Shown: piece after piece, positions 1 through 13,100 of the stretch
Layout of the letters: every line of letters starts with the position of its first letter
How positions within the stretch are numbered: the first letter of the stretch is position 1
NCBI GenBank assembly: GCA_030374805.1
Contig: JARGSG010000043.1
Span: 372,001 to 436,000, forward strand
Length of the DNA: 64,000 bases
Source: Gracilaria gracilis
Taxonomy: Eukaryota > Rhodophyta > Florideophyceae > Gracilariales > Gracilariaceae
Reading direction: 5' to 3'
Notes under the pieces: model-generated
Database searches by the model: none
Seen by the model: the letters and a program-made list of their open reading frames with translations, nothing else
What the model was told of the DNA's origin: nothing
Position numbers and translations under genes: made by a program

Positions 1-2589
1 ATTTCCAGAGAGTTCTCTTTCTTTCCCAGTATCTATGTAAAAGCGCCTTCGGGGCCATAAGAAGCGTAAGGAGGAGAAGAGATATTCCACCCCTTTTGGG
101 AATGTGCAAATATCGCAGAATCTCCTAGCTCAGCGTGCGGGTTTTGGTGTGCAGCTGGTAACAAAGGCCTGGGATTGTTTCTCCCAATTTCTGGGATTCT
201 CTAGCGCGGAGGTCATGATTCTCCCTTTTGTACTGCTCGTGTACGACTACATGCAGCTTAAACGCATTGAAATGCGTTCCGAGGGGTTCCTGCACAAAAA
301 CAACGACCATCGCTTGCTACCGAGCAACACGCAAACTCTCCGGGAAGACGAGGTCCAACCGTGGGCATGTAATCTTCTGGAGGACATTGATTTGGCCCTC
401 CGAACGCTTGCGAAGGAGTTCATTTCTGACCTGAACAAGGTTGATGTGAACGAGCAGTTGTACACAATATCAGAACCTGGACGATGGGCCGTTCTAAAGA
501 AGTTTCACAGGGACCCGTCAAAAGCGTTTGCTCAGAGATTTGATTGTTTCTTTAACTCACTTATGTCCTCCATCTTGGAGACAATAAGCCCTTTGAAAAT
601 CAAAGAAACACTCAGGGTCCCTGATATAACTCTCACGCCAATATCGAAACCGGAGGCTGCCATCGAAATTCATGACGATGACGATGAGCAGATGGAAAGG
701 GGGAATCTTTCGGAGGGGAACCAAGGAGGGGATGGAGATGGCGGAAGTGGAATGGATGTAGTGGGTGAGAGTGGGAATGAAGATGCTGGTGAACAGTCGT
801 CCGACGCTGACATACAGCCTCCTCCTGCCATTTCCTCGTTGGACGATAGAATGGCATTCCAACGTTGGGAAGTGGAGATGGAGAAATACTTTCGAATGTA
901 TAAATGCGGGTTCGAGGATATGGCTAAAACGGACGAGACCCTGCGAAACAACGTAGTCTCTCCATTGGGGAAAGTTCAACTGGTTCTTATGGACCCACCA
1001 TACAACATAAGGGCCGATAAGAACCGGGAGAACAGTTGGTACGATATGCTGAGCGCTGAGCATATGAAGAAGACGGCAAAGCTTATATCAAGGCTGCCAC
1101 GTCCGGGGGGTCATTTCGTTATCATCTGTGCATTGGAAGAGGTGAACCAGTAGACGAGTGTGATTTCCGTTATTGGAGCAAAGGACGAGCAAGGGGTTCT
1201 GAGGCGATCGTTTGTTGCGGACCAGGTCCCAATTCATTTTATACGGTCGCAAGGCAACCCCATGCGAAACCCGGGACGCAGGTCCTGCTCCTTGTTCCCT
1301 GCCATGGAGTATGCGATACATGGTGTTCGAAGTGGCCTCGCTTATGCCCAGCAGCATGCGATGGTGAACTATGAGAACTTCAACTACGTGCAGTCGAGAT
1401 ATCCAGGGTACCACAGTGTTATTGCCCAGGTACCGCCCATGTTCAATGGGGAGACTCTTCATTGGAAAAGAAAGAAGGAGGGTGGGGGCTACATGTTGCA
1501 AAAGGTGAGGTCGGAAGAAAAACCTCGCGCGTTGTTGAAGGAGCTGATCAGCAGATTTTCGCAGCCAGGTGATACAGTGGTGGACTTGTTCGCGGGCACT
1601 TTCTCGACTGCCATGGCATGCATGGAGTTAAAACGTCATCGGAAGTTTATTGGTTGTGAGCTAGACCGTGACTGTTTTGCTCATGCTAAGCACGCGGCCA
1701 TTGTTCATTTCCAGATGTGCATGCGCGATAATGAGACGGGCATTCAAATTACGCAGGAGGTCCGAAACTCTGTGAATCGCGTGATGGACTTTTTTGCCAA
1801 GTAGAACGCTCGTCCTTCACGATCATGGAAGGCTCCATCCGGCTTCCCACAGTATCAGAAGTTCCCACCGTATATTGTAGACTTCCTGGCATCGATGTGG
1901 CAAAAGGAGGGCATGGCCATGATCGGCAGGCGCCAAACGCTGCATGAGTGGCCGAAAACGTTGCAAGGGAAGATGGGTCTCCTGGATTGGAACGCGGTGT
2001 TGGCACTGGAGGCCACTATGTGTGGTTGTGGCATTGGGAAGTCGTCGATTCGTCACCATGACGCAGGAGTGGGAGTGTTTACCACGCGCCGTTTCATGAA
2101 GAACGAAGAGATATGTTTCTTTTACGGAACTCTAGTGTACCATGACTTAACGAAGACGAAGGAGGTACACAATAAGTATGGGGAAGGGTTGTTGGGAGCC
2201 ACCGCCGCACGTTTTGAACTTATGCGATGTAGGTTAGCCCGCGAGGCGAGGTATTCCGGAAACTCTCGGAAAGGAGACTAAAAGTACCTACAATCTTTGT
2301 ATGGATTGTCCCCGCTCCATTTTCGTCGAGTGGAACAATTAACGACCCAAAATATATGGAAGGGGATAAAGATAGGGATGCAGTGGAGGATGGCTGGAAG
2401 CAGCGACGGACTGCCAATGTGGCGGTGAGTCGAACCCCAGGAACTGGGCTAACTCCACTTCAATTAAGAGAATACCGAGTGATTGCCGTCCGCCCACTTC
2501 GGGTTGTAGAAGTGGGAGAAGAGTTGTTTGCAGATTATGGAATGGAGTACACATGGGGTACGTCTTCGAATCCTATAGTAATCGAGTAA
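1..2589 (+). pseudogene. DNA methyltransferase (DPPY) fused to SET domain, copy A, 5' truncated and broken
   Basis: Homologue of the gene at 22,078-25,213. An N-terminal region of unknown type (104-850, acidic stretch near 675-800) is followed by methyltransferase motif IV DPPY (992-1003) and then the AdoMet-binding motif DLFAGTF (about 1583-1603). This IV-before-I order is that of beta-class amino-methyltransferases, and DPPY favours N6-adenine over N4-cytosine. The SET domain follows in the same frame: GVGVF (about 2065-2080), FFYG, RTAN (about 2410-2421) and GEELFADYG (about 2515-2541). Relative to copy B there are in-frame TAG codons at 1151 and 1802, the second where copy B has Trp, and a frame change near 2,220-2,250. 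Another shift separates bases 1-103 from the frame starting at 104. No introns are needed. The predicted role is methylation of DNA and histone (or another protein) in the nucleus. It is not functional as it stands. Confidence 0.85.
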
Positions 2590-2829
2590 AGCTCAATTGA
2601 TTTATGACTTATAGAACCGAAAGATGTACCATAGTATGTGTAAAACCGAATTTTGTACATTTTATTACGCTTTCTCTCTAACTCTCGTGTTCCACAGGGG
2701 AGGACGAGAACTCCCCCAAGTGAGTGGGTGTCGTCAATTTTATCATCCAGTGACGTGAACAAAAGGGGGATAGGATTCGGGGGAGTGGGTTGACGTTCAA
2801 GTACATAGAATAGAAGATACGGAGTACAT
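2590..2829. other. Spacer between transposon genes, no feature seen
   Basis: AT-rich spacer between the methyltransferase-SET gene and the coiled-coil gene of copy A. It contains no recognised gene or repeat. The matching spacer in copy B is 21,742-22,077. Confidence 0.5.
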
Positions 2830-5808
2830 GTGATATCATGTGAAAGTGTAACAGTTTTTGGCGGTGAGGATTCGTACAGGAAGGAAAATTTCCGTGCCAA
2901 TTTTCGGAAAGTGATTCCGAAAAGTACTAAAACGGTGCGATATTTCTACCACACGTCGAGTGGAGGTGTGCGTTTCACGGGGGACCTCCGATCACGTCGA
3001 GCGGGGAACACGTCCTTCGGCGAGCGCCAACAACATCTAGAGCGCACCGCCGGGCGCATCGTCGTCGTTCGATGCCATATAGGGAAACGTAAGACGAGAA
3101 GTGCGAATGCGAATGCGAATGCGAATGCGGAGAATGTAAGCGGGCGCGTGTCAAAAGGGCAAAGGCGTGCAGAGGTGGTAGGTCGGGGTCGCGAGGATGG
3201 CTTGGGTAGTACTACGCGAGCGCCTCGAAGTGGCGATGTAAAAAATGGCGAGGACGGTATTGGGGGTAGTTCGCGCGCTCCTCGAAGCGGATTACGGGGG
3301 AAAGCTAGGAAGAACACGGGGAGAAGTGATCGAGGCCGACCTTTGGAGCGGACCGAGCGAACCGAACGAACCGAGCGAACCGAGCGAACCAAGCGCACCG
3401 AGCAAACGGAGCGAAGCGAGGGAACGGTAAGTGCTTTGGTAACACAAGCGCAGCTACTCCGCTTCCACATGAGATGTGAAATGAAGGAGGGGAAGCAGGA
3501 GAGGGACGGGATGAAGGCAGGGGGATGATGCGCGGGGCGGTAGGGATAGAGGTGGGCGGCGACGAGGCGATGACTCCACGCCAGTTGTAGAAGAAGGCGA
3601 GTGTGGGGATGTCATAGAGAGAGGGAGGGAGTGTCGCAGTGGGGGGGAGGGAAGGACGATAGCAAGAAGTACTAGTGGGATAGCTAGCCATGGTATTCGA
3701 GGTAAGGAAGGAGAGAGTGTGGCTTGGGTTGGCGTTCGGGAGGGGAGGGATCGCCAAAGAGAAGTAGGAGGACGTGTTCAGGAGGCGAGGAACGAGGGCA
3801 TGGAGGTTCTGGTTGATGTTAGGAGGAATCGAATGGTGGTAAGAGAAACAACTGGTAGACCGCGACATACTGCGGTGCGGAAGGAAGAGGAAGTGGGGGG
3901 CATGAGGCATATGAGGGAGCATGGAAACGCAGAGGAGAGTGGGAGGCGAATTGGGCGTGTGGGCAATAGAATGGGGAGCCACGCCAATGTGGAGAGGATG
4001 GAATGGCTCCGAGACAATTTGCCCGGGGAGTTGTAGGGCGTACCAGTGGTGGATCAGTGATTGAAAATGTGAGAGACAATATACCAGTGGATGGTAGGGT
4101 ATTCGAAGGAGAAGATGTCGTTGTCCAAAACAGGCATAGAACTGGAGAGAACTTGGTAAAAACCGCGGTACGAGCGCCTGAAGGAATACGTGTGAGGCAT
4201 AATACCGTTCGGATTGAAGACGATGTGCATCAAGCAGGAGTCGAAGATTCTGGGGATCGTGGGGAGAGGAGCGGAGCAAAGGAAATGGGAACTACAGGAA
4301 TAGCAAAAGGAGATGAAGAGAACTTGCGCGTGTTGCCAAGGTCTGCACTGGTTGAGAGGGTGAATTCGTTGAAAGGGAAGCTGAGATATATGAAGGAGGA
4401 TCACTATACCATGATGGTGAGTTTGACGCTCACGCAGAAAGAATTAGAACGGGTGAGGGAGGAGCTGAAGCAGCAAAATATGTTGATTGAAAGTTTAAGG
4501 GAGGCTGTGAAGGGTAGGAAGCGAAGGGGGTGTGGGAAGGAAGTGAAGGGGCGTCGAAAGCATGAAATAGAGGTGCCAGAATTTTTTTACAGATTTGCAT
4601 GGGCTGTATATGATAAGATTCTCCACTATGCAAAATTGGAGGCATCAGAACTCTGTTTTGACACGGAGAACATTGGTAGGAGCTGGAACAACAGGAGTGA
4701 GACGGTGGGAAAAAGTAGGGAGCGCAGCATATTTGTGGTTGGGGAGAAGGAGATGGTACCTCGGTGCCCGAATCAAGTGGCATATGAGATGAGGGCGTAT
4801 ACGCTATCAACGGAGGGAGGAAGTGATGTGCTGTTGAAGTATGTGGTAGAGACGGAAATAATGAGAGCTACTTGGGAGGCGATACGAGAAGCGGGAAGGA
4901 AACAGGAGTGTGTGCATAATGTGAGTGCGGAAAAGTGTTTGAGGCAGCGGATGAAGCAGACATTAAGCGATGCGATTGGGGTGCGGAAGCGGGCGGCTCG
5001 CGACAAGTTATTCTCCATACTTGGATATGATTTGATTGCGAAACGTGCGAAACCTACTGAGGGGACTGAACTATGGGAAGAGCTAAAGCAACAGTTGAGG
5101 GAGGCGCGCGAAAAGCTGATGGAAAGAGAGGAGGGCGGGGGGGATGAGTTGTGTGCGTGGAGAACGAGCCGGTTCGAAGACCTTGCGTATTCCGGGTCTC
5201 GTGCGGTTGGGCCACCATGGGGGGTTGATGATGAAGATATGAACTTCAAGAATGGGATGGCGGTGGCAGTGTTGGAGGAGTATATGAGATACGCCGTGGA
5301 GGGGCAAAGTAACGGTGAATGGCAGTACGTGGATGGGACAGTGATGCACCTTGCGAGACTTGACGCCTGGATTGCCTGTGTGGTGAAAACTATGAACGAG
5401 GTTGTGGGACGTGGAGGGCAAAGACAGCTTTTGTTCTCTACTTTGTATGGGAATTATCTACCTGAGTCTGTTGAAGGTATACTGGGGGTAGCCTTGCATT
5501 CGCTACAGGAGGAGCATGCCGAGGAGTCTGAGAATGATGGGTTTGTGGATGGAGATCCGAGGTGTTTGTCGGGAAACTCTGGGAGAACTGCGACAGTTGG
5601 GCTATGGGTACCATCGAGGGAGAAGATATACCTAGCTGTGAGGGAGGACTATTTTATGGCAAGACTAACACGGAGACTAGGTGCAGTTCTTGATTGTTAC
5701 ATAGCGGCCTGTCGACCGGAGGACGCGAGTTTCGGGCGGTTGGTGGCACACCCGGCGGAACGCAGGGAAAGGACAGGGGTTGATGGTAGGGAAGAGGCGG
5801 GCTACTAA
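2830..5808 (+). pseudogene. Transposon accessory protein, coiled coil, unknown family, copy A, broken
   Basis: Not recognised. It is the homologue of 18,979-21,741. The N-terminal third is very basic and of low complexity: an ANANAN stretch from a GCGAAT repeat (about 3,104-3,130) and a run of TER triplets from a GAACCGAGC-type repeat (about 3,345-3,400). The best-preserved part is an open 601-codon stretch, 4,003-5,808. It has a predicted coiled coil around the conserved MKEDHYT (residues about 125-170), a K/R-rich patch, then a compact region with conserved HYAKLEASELCFDTEN, YVVETEIM, RKRAARDKLFS and VDGTVMHLARLDAW. Several frame changes separate 2,830-3,528, 3,719-4,036 and 4,003-5,808. 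The start is uncertain. It lies tail-to-tail with the transposase, about 160 bases apart. A DNA-binding or partner role for the basic region is only inference. Confidence 0.7.
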
Positions 5809-5967
5809 GGGTAGGGTGAGGTGCAGTGAGGGGGGAAGGGGTGGAGGTATGTGTGGGATGGGGAAGAGATGCTTCTTCTTTCTCATGTCATGCGTATCTT
5901 CACTCCTTCCAATTGAGAGGAAGCGGGTTGAAATTTTTATGAAGCCGAAGCTAACAGGGAATAGAGG

Positions 5968-8900
5968 CTACGTGTTGGATGGGAAATAAGGCCTGGCGGT
6001 AGGGTTTCGATAGAACCGATTGAGATAGAATCGGTGAAAGCGCCAGTGTAGATGAGTAGTGAGCGCAGAAGCGGGGTAGTTCTGGCGGAGAACATGAACG
6101 GAGCCAAGGATGGAGGAAGAGGGGATGAGTCCATACCAAGGGGAAATGTTATCGGAAGTGGAGTGGGTAGAGATGGGAACTGGGTGGATGGTGTGGTTAT
6201 GTTCGTCGTCTGTTGCCCATCGGAGGCAAACGCAGTTGAGGGTGAGATCGACGTCGTCGCTGGGTGTGACGAGTTCCATGAACTGGACGAAGGCGAACTC
6301 CTTGGGAGAAGAAGTTGAAGAAGGAAGGGTGAAACGAAGAAGGGAGATGAGTTTGCAGACCCAGACGATGGATGTGGAGTGGGGAGGCGGAGCCGGCGAC
6401 GAGAACGTGGGAGAACTTTGGGGACTTGGATGGACCGAAGAAGGGGGTGGCAAAAATTCGTTGAATGATCGGGATAGGAGGATCCTGGAGGGTGAGCTCG
6501 TTTCGTTCTGTGATGTAGTTGTCGAGTGTTGGGATGTAACCGCCGACGATGTAAGCAGTGTTGACTATGGTGAGTCGAGCCTGACGGAGGGCGCGGGAGT
6601 TGTCAGTGAGTTGTAGGACTTCGAGAGAGAGGGTGATGAAGGATGGGAGGGCGTCTCTTCCGAATTGTGCAAGAATGGGTAGGGTATCACGGGGAAAGGG
6701 GTCTTGAAGAGATTTGTGAGGGAGGTGAGGATTGAAGCGAATGAATTTGTAGGCAGTGATTAGGTCAGCGAAGGAGATGTGTTTGCCATCACGGACGAAA
6801 CCGGGCTCTCGGGATTGGAGGGGGGAAGCGAGGCCAGGGGAGGAGGAGGTGATGGAAGGGTTTGTGGAGACGGGGTTCCAGTCCTTGATTGCGTTGGAGC
6901 GGTGGATGGCACGAATGGTTTCTTGATGTACGGCGGACCTGCGCTTTGAGGTTTTGGAGTAATGGGACTTGAAGAGGGTGTGGGCGTGCTCAAATATACC
7001 GGCATCATTGAAGTGGAGGCCTCCGAAGCGGCGACTTTCCTCGACAATGTGGTCGAGGAGGTGGAACTTGAGGGTTCCGAGGCAGGAAGTGTGGTGGGGG
7101 GCGAGGACGAGGACGGCTGTGTGCTTGAAGGAGCGGATTTGGTTGTGGAGGTCGGTGAGGCGGGCGTCTGTCCATTCGATGAAGGTGTTGTATCGTATGG
7201 AGGCGAGGAGAAGGTCTGAGTACTTGGAGAAGACGGAAGTGATGGGAGCTGAATCGACTTCGTCACAGCATCGGTCGAAGAAGGCGCCGATGAAGTGGAA
7301 GACCATGTCGAGTGCGTGGTAGTCTTTTGCTTCGAGCATACCACGCAAGCCGTCAGTAGTGAAGAAACCGTTGAGAGTTTGACCATTTTCGGAAGTGGAG
7401 AAGTCGATATGGAGTCCGTTTGCGGGGGATTGCTTTTCGATAGCGGAGAGGACGGTGTTTGAATGTTTGAGGATGGAAGTGCGGACGGAGTTGAAGGGGC
7501 GACGGGACTTGTAGTAACGGGGGGTGGTGAAGAGTGCTTCTGAGCGGGGTCTCTCGATGGCGGCGAGCTTGATGAGCTTAGAGACGTCGAGGTGGAAGTT
7601 GTGTAGTGGTTCGAAGGTGAAGATGTTGTAAGGGGAGAGGAGTGGAGTGATGTTGAGAAGAGGGTATGATTCGAAGAAAGAGGAGTACTTTGCGAGGGAA
7701 AGGGATTGGAGGGCTTCAAGGGCTTTTTCCTTTGTGTTACAGGAGATTCTGGGCTTACGAGCGAGGAGAGCGTTTTGTGATTGTTGGAGGAAAGTGGAGT
7801 GTGATTTGCCTGCGGCGAGGGTCTGGTGCTGAGTTCGGGGGGAAGGGGATTGAATGTGTAGGGGGAGGTCTGTGCGGGAGACGGTGCATCTATGACAAGG
7901 ATGTTGGGGGTGGGTTCCGTGGGAGATGGCGAGGATGTCTTTTGCTTCGAGGATGTCGGCGCAGTAGCTGGCGATGATTGGGTGACAGTGGTGGAGAACG
8001 CTATGGACGTCACGGAAGGGGAAGCCGTTGAGACCGGAGGAGAGGAGGGGGCCGAGGAGGTTGGAGATGGCGAGCTAAATGAGTTCTATTTTGGTGTGGC
8101 GGGGGATGTGAGAGGAGGTTTGAGGGATGAAGTCGTGGTCTTGGGAAGGGCTGGTTGGGAGGAAAGAGGTTGGTAAGTATCCGAGAAGGGTGAGGTGTTC
8201 GGTGATGCACTTGCAACGAAAGGCATCGGAGAAGTGGAGAAGGGTGATGTAAAGGGGGTAGGAGGTGATTGAAGAGGATTTGAGGGAGGTGGAGGACTTG
8301 TCGAAGTAGATTTGGACCAAGCCAATGAAGGAGTCGATACCGGTGGAGTCGGAGGTGTGCCAGATGCAGGAATCGTTGGAGGAGTGAATGATTGCGGCTT
8401 TGAGGGTGGGGACTCCTTCTTTTCCGAGGGTGGAGGCCATGGGGTTGGCGAAAGCGGGAGAGCCGGAAAGGGTTGTGTGGGAGACGGGGTGGAAGAAGGT
8501 GTTGTGGAAGTGTGCGAGGGCGAGTTGTTGTTTGAGGACCTGGATGGGGTCCTTTCGGAAGAGTTGGTGGAGAAGAGCTGCTGTGGGTCGCAGAGGGTGG
8601 TGGGAGCGAAGCCGATGTTGCTGACTCGGTGTCGGAAGGGGTCTGTTTGAAGTTTGAGATACTGGGTGGTGGAGCAAACGGCGTTTTGGAAGGCAGATTT
8701 GGAGAAGGCGGGGTCGTGGAGGAGGGGAGATGAGTTCGTCAGCCTTTCGGAGGCCGAGGGAGGAGGCGATGGAAGAGATGTAGAGGACCATGCGTTCGAT
8801 ATGGGGGTTGTTGAGGAAGGGGAAGGAAGGGGGAGGAGGCGGAGGAGGGGAGGGGTAGATGGAGCCGACGGGGGTGGTGGCGATGAGGTAGGCATCCTGG

Positions 8901-9175
8901 GTGTGGAGGGAGAGGGAGAGTTGCTGGTGGTGGTAGGAGTCGTCGTCTGCGATGGGGACGTTGTCGGAAGGGTGGTTTGTGGGAGGGGGAGGTGTATGGA
9001 GGAGGGGGGTAGACTTGTGACGCTTGATGCGTGGGGAGAAGTGGGGGAGGCCTCCGCCTGGGGAGAGGAAACGCTTGTTTGGGTTGAGGCGATTGGGGCA
9101 TCTCCCCTGGTGCCTTTGGATGGCGGAGATGGTGCGGGCGAAGAAGGAGCAGCCTTCAAAGCAGCAGTTGGGCAT
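5968..9175 (-). pseudogene. Plavaka/KDZ-like DDE transposase, copy A, broken
   Basis: Homologue of 15,621-18,905, about 1,070 codons. It begins with a zinc-finger-like CCFEGC...RHQGRC motif; the ATG just before it was chosen, although 34 in-frame codons lie upstream. A proline-rich linker precedes the catalytic core. The core has FDKSST in the position of the Plavaka (I/S)-x-D-K-T motif, followed by YPLYITL and LGYLP, then HCHPIIASYCAD and a CHRC metal-binding pair. The late acidic block is GGLHFNDAGIFEHAH, with the Glu-x-His usual in this superfamily. Two compensating frame changes lie between about 8,560 and 8,720, an in-frame TAG near 8,076 replaces Gln of copy B, and another shift lies near 6,320. 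The enzyme would cut and paste the element. Confidence 0.75.
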
Positions 9176-9499
9176 GGCGGGGAAGGTTTGGGGGGTGTTG
9201 GAGAGGATTGGGGGTACGTAGCGGGGAGCGTAATATGGCGCACGGACGGTGGAACAGAGTGGTGGGGATGATTGCACGTGATTCGAAGGCGTCTCATATA
9301 TTTAGTATACGAATGCCTGATGTGAAAGGTGTTGACTAGTGAACCAATCTCCAGAAACTGAAAAGTTATTCGATTTATTTGTATACTCCTATTCCTATTC
9401 GATAAACAGCTATTTAAGTTTCTATCTAAGTGTCTATCTCGCTATTCACCCCGTATACATGAACGTAGGTGACACTAACAAACTTACATTGTGCTGCGA

Positions 9500-9726
9500 A
9501 ACTACCATAAACGAAAGAAGTATGCTAGTTTCCCTTCCATCCAAACTAGCAAAGATGGAAACAATTTGGAATAATTCTTTCGAAAAAAACTAGCACAAGT
9601 GGAAAGGTGGAAATATTTTCGGAAATTAGCACTTCCAAATTTGGATAAATACACCGGGTTTTTGTTCGTTTTAACTCGGTCATTTTTGACCGCCAAACTA
9701 GCATTCCGATAACACCGACGTATGTG
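9500..9726. repeat. Inner terminus and subterminal repeats of copy A
   Basis: The octamer AAACTAGC, or its complement GCTAGTTT, occurs in several copies (about 9,518, 9,541, 9,589 and 9,695), spaced tens to about a hundred bases apart, before the terminal CGATAACACCGACG. The mirror-image region of copy B (15,085-15,310) has the same motif set. Dense short subterminal repeats are typical transposase binding sites in KDZ and CACTA-type elements; that role here is inference. Confidence 0.6.
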
Positions 9727-10198
9727 CGCCTATAGGCTCTGTAAGGCGGTTTGGAGCAGATATGCGTTTGCATGCTATTCTAAAGGGGTTCAACACAGAA
9801 TGTGCGATTCTGTGCTGTGCTGAGGGGTTGGCAGTGCCAGGCCGAAATTGGTGATTTTTTGGATCTGATTGTTTGAAAGAAGCATCTAGCTTTAAATCTG
9901 GCGCTGTTTGGATTAGTTTAATGTTTGAATTAGATGTTTTGAATTCGTATTATGTTTGCGCGCGCTTCCGTTGTACGAGTGTACACTTTGAAAACGTGTG
10001 CCGTGATTTGGCATGCTGCGATGGGGGCGGGGGCGCCGGCGGCGAGGCGCACTAGGGTATTTGTAGGTTCCCATCACTATCGGTTGAGTAAACTCGGGAA
10101 AAAGGTGGCCTACCCCTTTCACTTGTTCTCTTTCTATTTTTTTTCTCTATTGTCTTTCTTCTTACGTCTCTCTCTAACCTGCGTTTACATTATCGCAG
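9727..10198 (+). mobile_element. LTR fragment of copia-type family B (3' part)
   Basis: Similar, by eye, to the 3' two-thirds of the LTR at 41,800-42,513 and to the solo LTR at 44,422-45,150. Shared landmarks are a TTTGCGCGCRCTT block, a G-rich stem region, the phrase TAGGGTATTTGTAGGTT and a pyrimidine-rich end. It abuts the transposon end on the left and a short LTR piece of the next element on the right. It is a truncated fossil. Confidence 0.65.
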
Positions 10199-13100
10199 CC
10201 CATGCTCCCCTGCACTTTTGGTTCCACTGACAGCACAAGGTCAATATTCAACAACCCCCCTCTGTCACTGACTGCAAAGGTCTAGGTGCTGTACGCCACA
10301 CTCATTGCGGAACTTCTCGAGCTTCACTCGTGGAAGAGGCTTGTTCAGCATATCGGCAACCATGGAGTCAGTTGGGGCAGTAGAACAACACAATAGACGT
10401 GTCATGCAGAGCCCCTCGAGTGAAGTGGAACCGAATGTCGATGTGTTTCGTTCGCTTGTTCACAACCCCATTTCGGGCAAAGTCGATGGAGCCCTGGTTG
10501 TCAACATACACAGGCGTCGGTTCAACCAAGACTTTGACATACCCGTCAACCTCAACTCCAATCACAATGGCAATGCCGTTCCAAAGTCGCTTTAGCCAGA
10601 TCGCCTCCTTGGTAACAGAGTACAGACTAACATACTCCGCTTCAGCACTTGACAGCGCAACCACTTCCTGCTGACGCGAAATCCAAGACACTGGACCATC
10701 GCTCATCATGAACACATATCCACTAGTAGACTTGCGGTTGGCAACATCGCCTGCCCCGTCAGAGTCCACATAGCCGTGCAGTTCCAGGTCAGTGGTAGAG
10801 CCGTAGGTGAGTCCAAAGGAGCAAGTACCGTTGAGATAGCGAAATACACGTTTGACTGCCTTCCCTGGAATCTCCCCAGGTTTCTCGACATACTTTGCAA
10901 GTTTGGACACTGCGTATGAGATATCTGGACGAGTTTCAACAGACAAGTACATGAGACTACCAATCGCCTGACGATTCGGAACATGCGTGAGTACCTCCTC
11001 AACAACAGACAAGTCCACACCGCATTCCATTGGAGTGTCAACAGGCTTGGACTAATGCATGGCAAACCGTTCCAAGACCTTTAGCGTGTACGCAGACTGA
11101 GTCAGATACAGCTGTCGCTTAGCTCGATCACGGTGGATCTCGAGTCCGAGAACCATACGAACTTCCATGAGGTCCTTCATGCGGAACCGAGTTGACAGCT
11201 CTGCCTTTACGCGATCCATGGTTTCCATGGTCGGACTTGCAATCAGCAGTTCATCCACGTATAGAGCAATGATAACCACAAATCCCAGTATTATCCCGGT
11301 GTACACACACTCGTCTGCGTCATTGGGCTTCAACTGCATCTCATCAACAAGGAACGTGTACATCTTTGCATGCCACTGCCTTGGTGCCTGTCTAAGCCCA
11401 AAGATAGCTTCCTTCAAACGATATACCAATTCTTCGGTCCCTTTCTGTATGAAACCTTTTGGCTGCTCCACATACACTGTCTCCTCAAGGTCGCCGTTCA
11501 GAAACGCAGTCTTCACATCCATCTGGTGCAAATGAAAGTCTCGCACAGCTGCAATCGACAGAATCATCCTGATCGAAGTGAACTTCACTACTGGTGCATA
11601 AGTCTCTGAGATGTCCACACCTTCGATCTGCAGGAACCATACGAGCCTTATACATCACAGTTGGTTCACCAGATGGTGCAGCTTCATACTTCTGAACGTA
11701 CACCCACTTGGGCAAAATCACGTTGCTGTCTGCTGGCCTGGGCACTAGATCCCATGTGTCATGCTCCATCAGTGACTGGTACTCGCTCTTCATCGCCTCC
11801 TTCCACGCTTTGGAATCAGGACGTGATCCAGCTTCACTATAAGAAGAAGGAGTGTCATCACTGGCTGTCAGAAGAGCAGTTCCACCTCACCAACGGGTAG
11901 GATTCTTATGCTCACGTGTGGATCTAGGCACAGGCTGCGTCTCTTGCATTTCAGGCTCAACATGTGGAACTGGTGTGAACTCATCACTGGTACTAGTACT
12001 CTCAGAAGCATCATCTTCACTAGAGTGAGTGGATGATCAGAGTTGGAGGGTTTATCTGGACCAGACATGTCACTCAAGTCCATGTCAGCATAATCCTCCT
12101 CCTCACAGTTCTCAAGGTCATCTGAGCCTGATAACTCGTCAAAACTTACATCTCCTGATACAATCACCTTTTTCTTCTTGCTGTCCCACAACTTGTACAC
12201 TCTCACGTGCGGTGATGGTTTTCAACTTTCTGCCAGTCTGGTTTTCCACAAACTTGAGCCACTTCATGAACATCTGGGACACCTCACCTTTGGTTTTCAG
12301 CATGTAAAAGAAGCAATACCTGCTGTGGTCGTCGATGAATGTGACAAAGTAGTGCGAGCCTCCCAAAGATTTCAAACTTATTAGACCTGAAACGTCCGAG
12401 TGGACAAGGTCCAGTACGTGTTCTTCTCGTTCCCCCCCTTGCTTGGGAGTCGGGGCACGGGTTGCTTTTCCTACTGCACACGAGCCACACACACCCAGCT
12501 TCTGTGTCACATCCACATTCAGCCCTGATACAACCTCATTGCAAGCCATCTGCTTAAAGCCTTCAACATTCACATGAGCCATTCGAGCATGCCAAAGAGA
12601 CAGATCTGACACAAGGGCGCTGTCAACATCTGTAAGCTGTTCTGCTGCAGAGCGAAGGTAGTACAGGCCTTTTATACGCCACCCGGAGGCAACCATTTTC
12701 GACCCTTTGTGAACACATACCTTCTATATGTCAAACACTACCTTGCAGCCCAGGTCACAGATCGCAGACACTGAAAGCAGGTGGTACCGTAGGAATGGCA
12801 CGTGCACCACATGCTTCAGTTTGCACTTACGTTTGGCGCCTTCCACAATCAGATCAAGCTCCACACTACTGCGACCCACGGACTCTAGTTTGGAATCATT
12901 GCCGATACTCACGCCAGAGGACACCTTGCTCTCATATGTTTGGAACATTGAATCACCGTACGTCATGTGTGTAGTGGCACCAGAGTCAATAATCCAGTCA
13001 CTGTTAGTGGCCTTGTCGGCACCTCTCGCAATGAGACATACGAAGTCAGAATCGTCACCACTCGCACCAAGCTCACAGCTGAGCCCGGTATTCACAGTGG

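Larger units (their letters stand above)
1..9726 (+). mobile_element. Plavaka/KDZ-like DNA transposon, copy A (left end outside window)
   Basis: Three decayed genes lie in the order methyltransferase-SET (+), coiled-coil protein (+), transposase (-). The same order, inverted, recurs at 15,085-25,213. Copy A ends on the right at the motif CGATAACACCGACG (about 9,713-9,726), the exact reverse complement of the first 14 bases of copy B. The left end is missing: the methyltransferase already matches copy B from the first bases of the window, and copy B extends about 0.4 kb further. Protein identity between copies looks like roughly 70-85 percent by eye in the best blocks, so the copies are not recent duplicates. 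No target-site duplication could be identified. The family call rests on the transposase. Confidence 0.75.

Noticed and set aside
104-1804. Bacterial restriction-modification system or bacterial contamination
   Set aside because: No restriction enzyme, ribosome-binding sites or operon spacing; the methyltransferase is fused to a SET domain and flanked by eukaryotic retroelements.
2160-2360. An intron between the two halves of the SET domain
   Set aside because: Both copies can be read through this stretch as protein with shared sequence (PVWIVPAPF, INDPKY), so the break in copy A is a frame change, not an intron.
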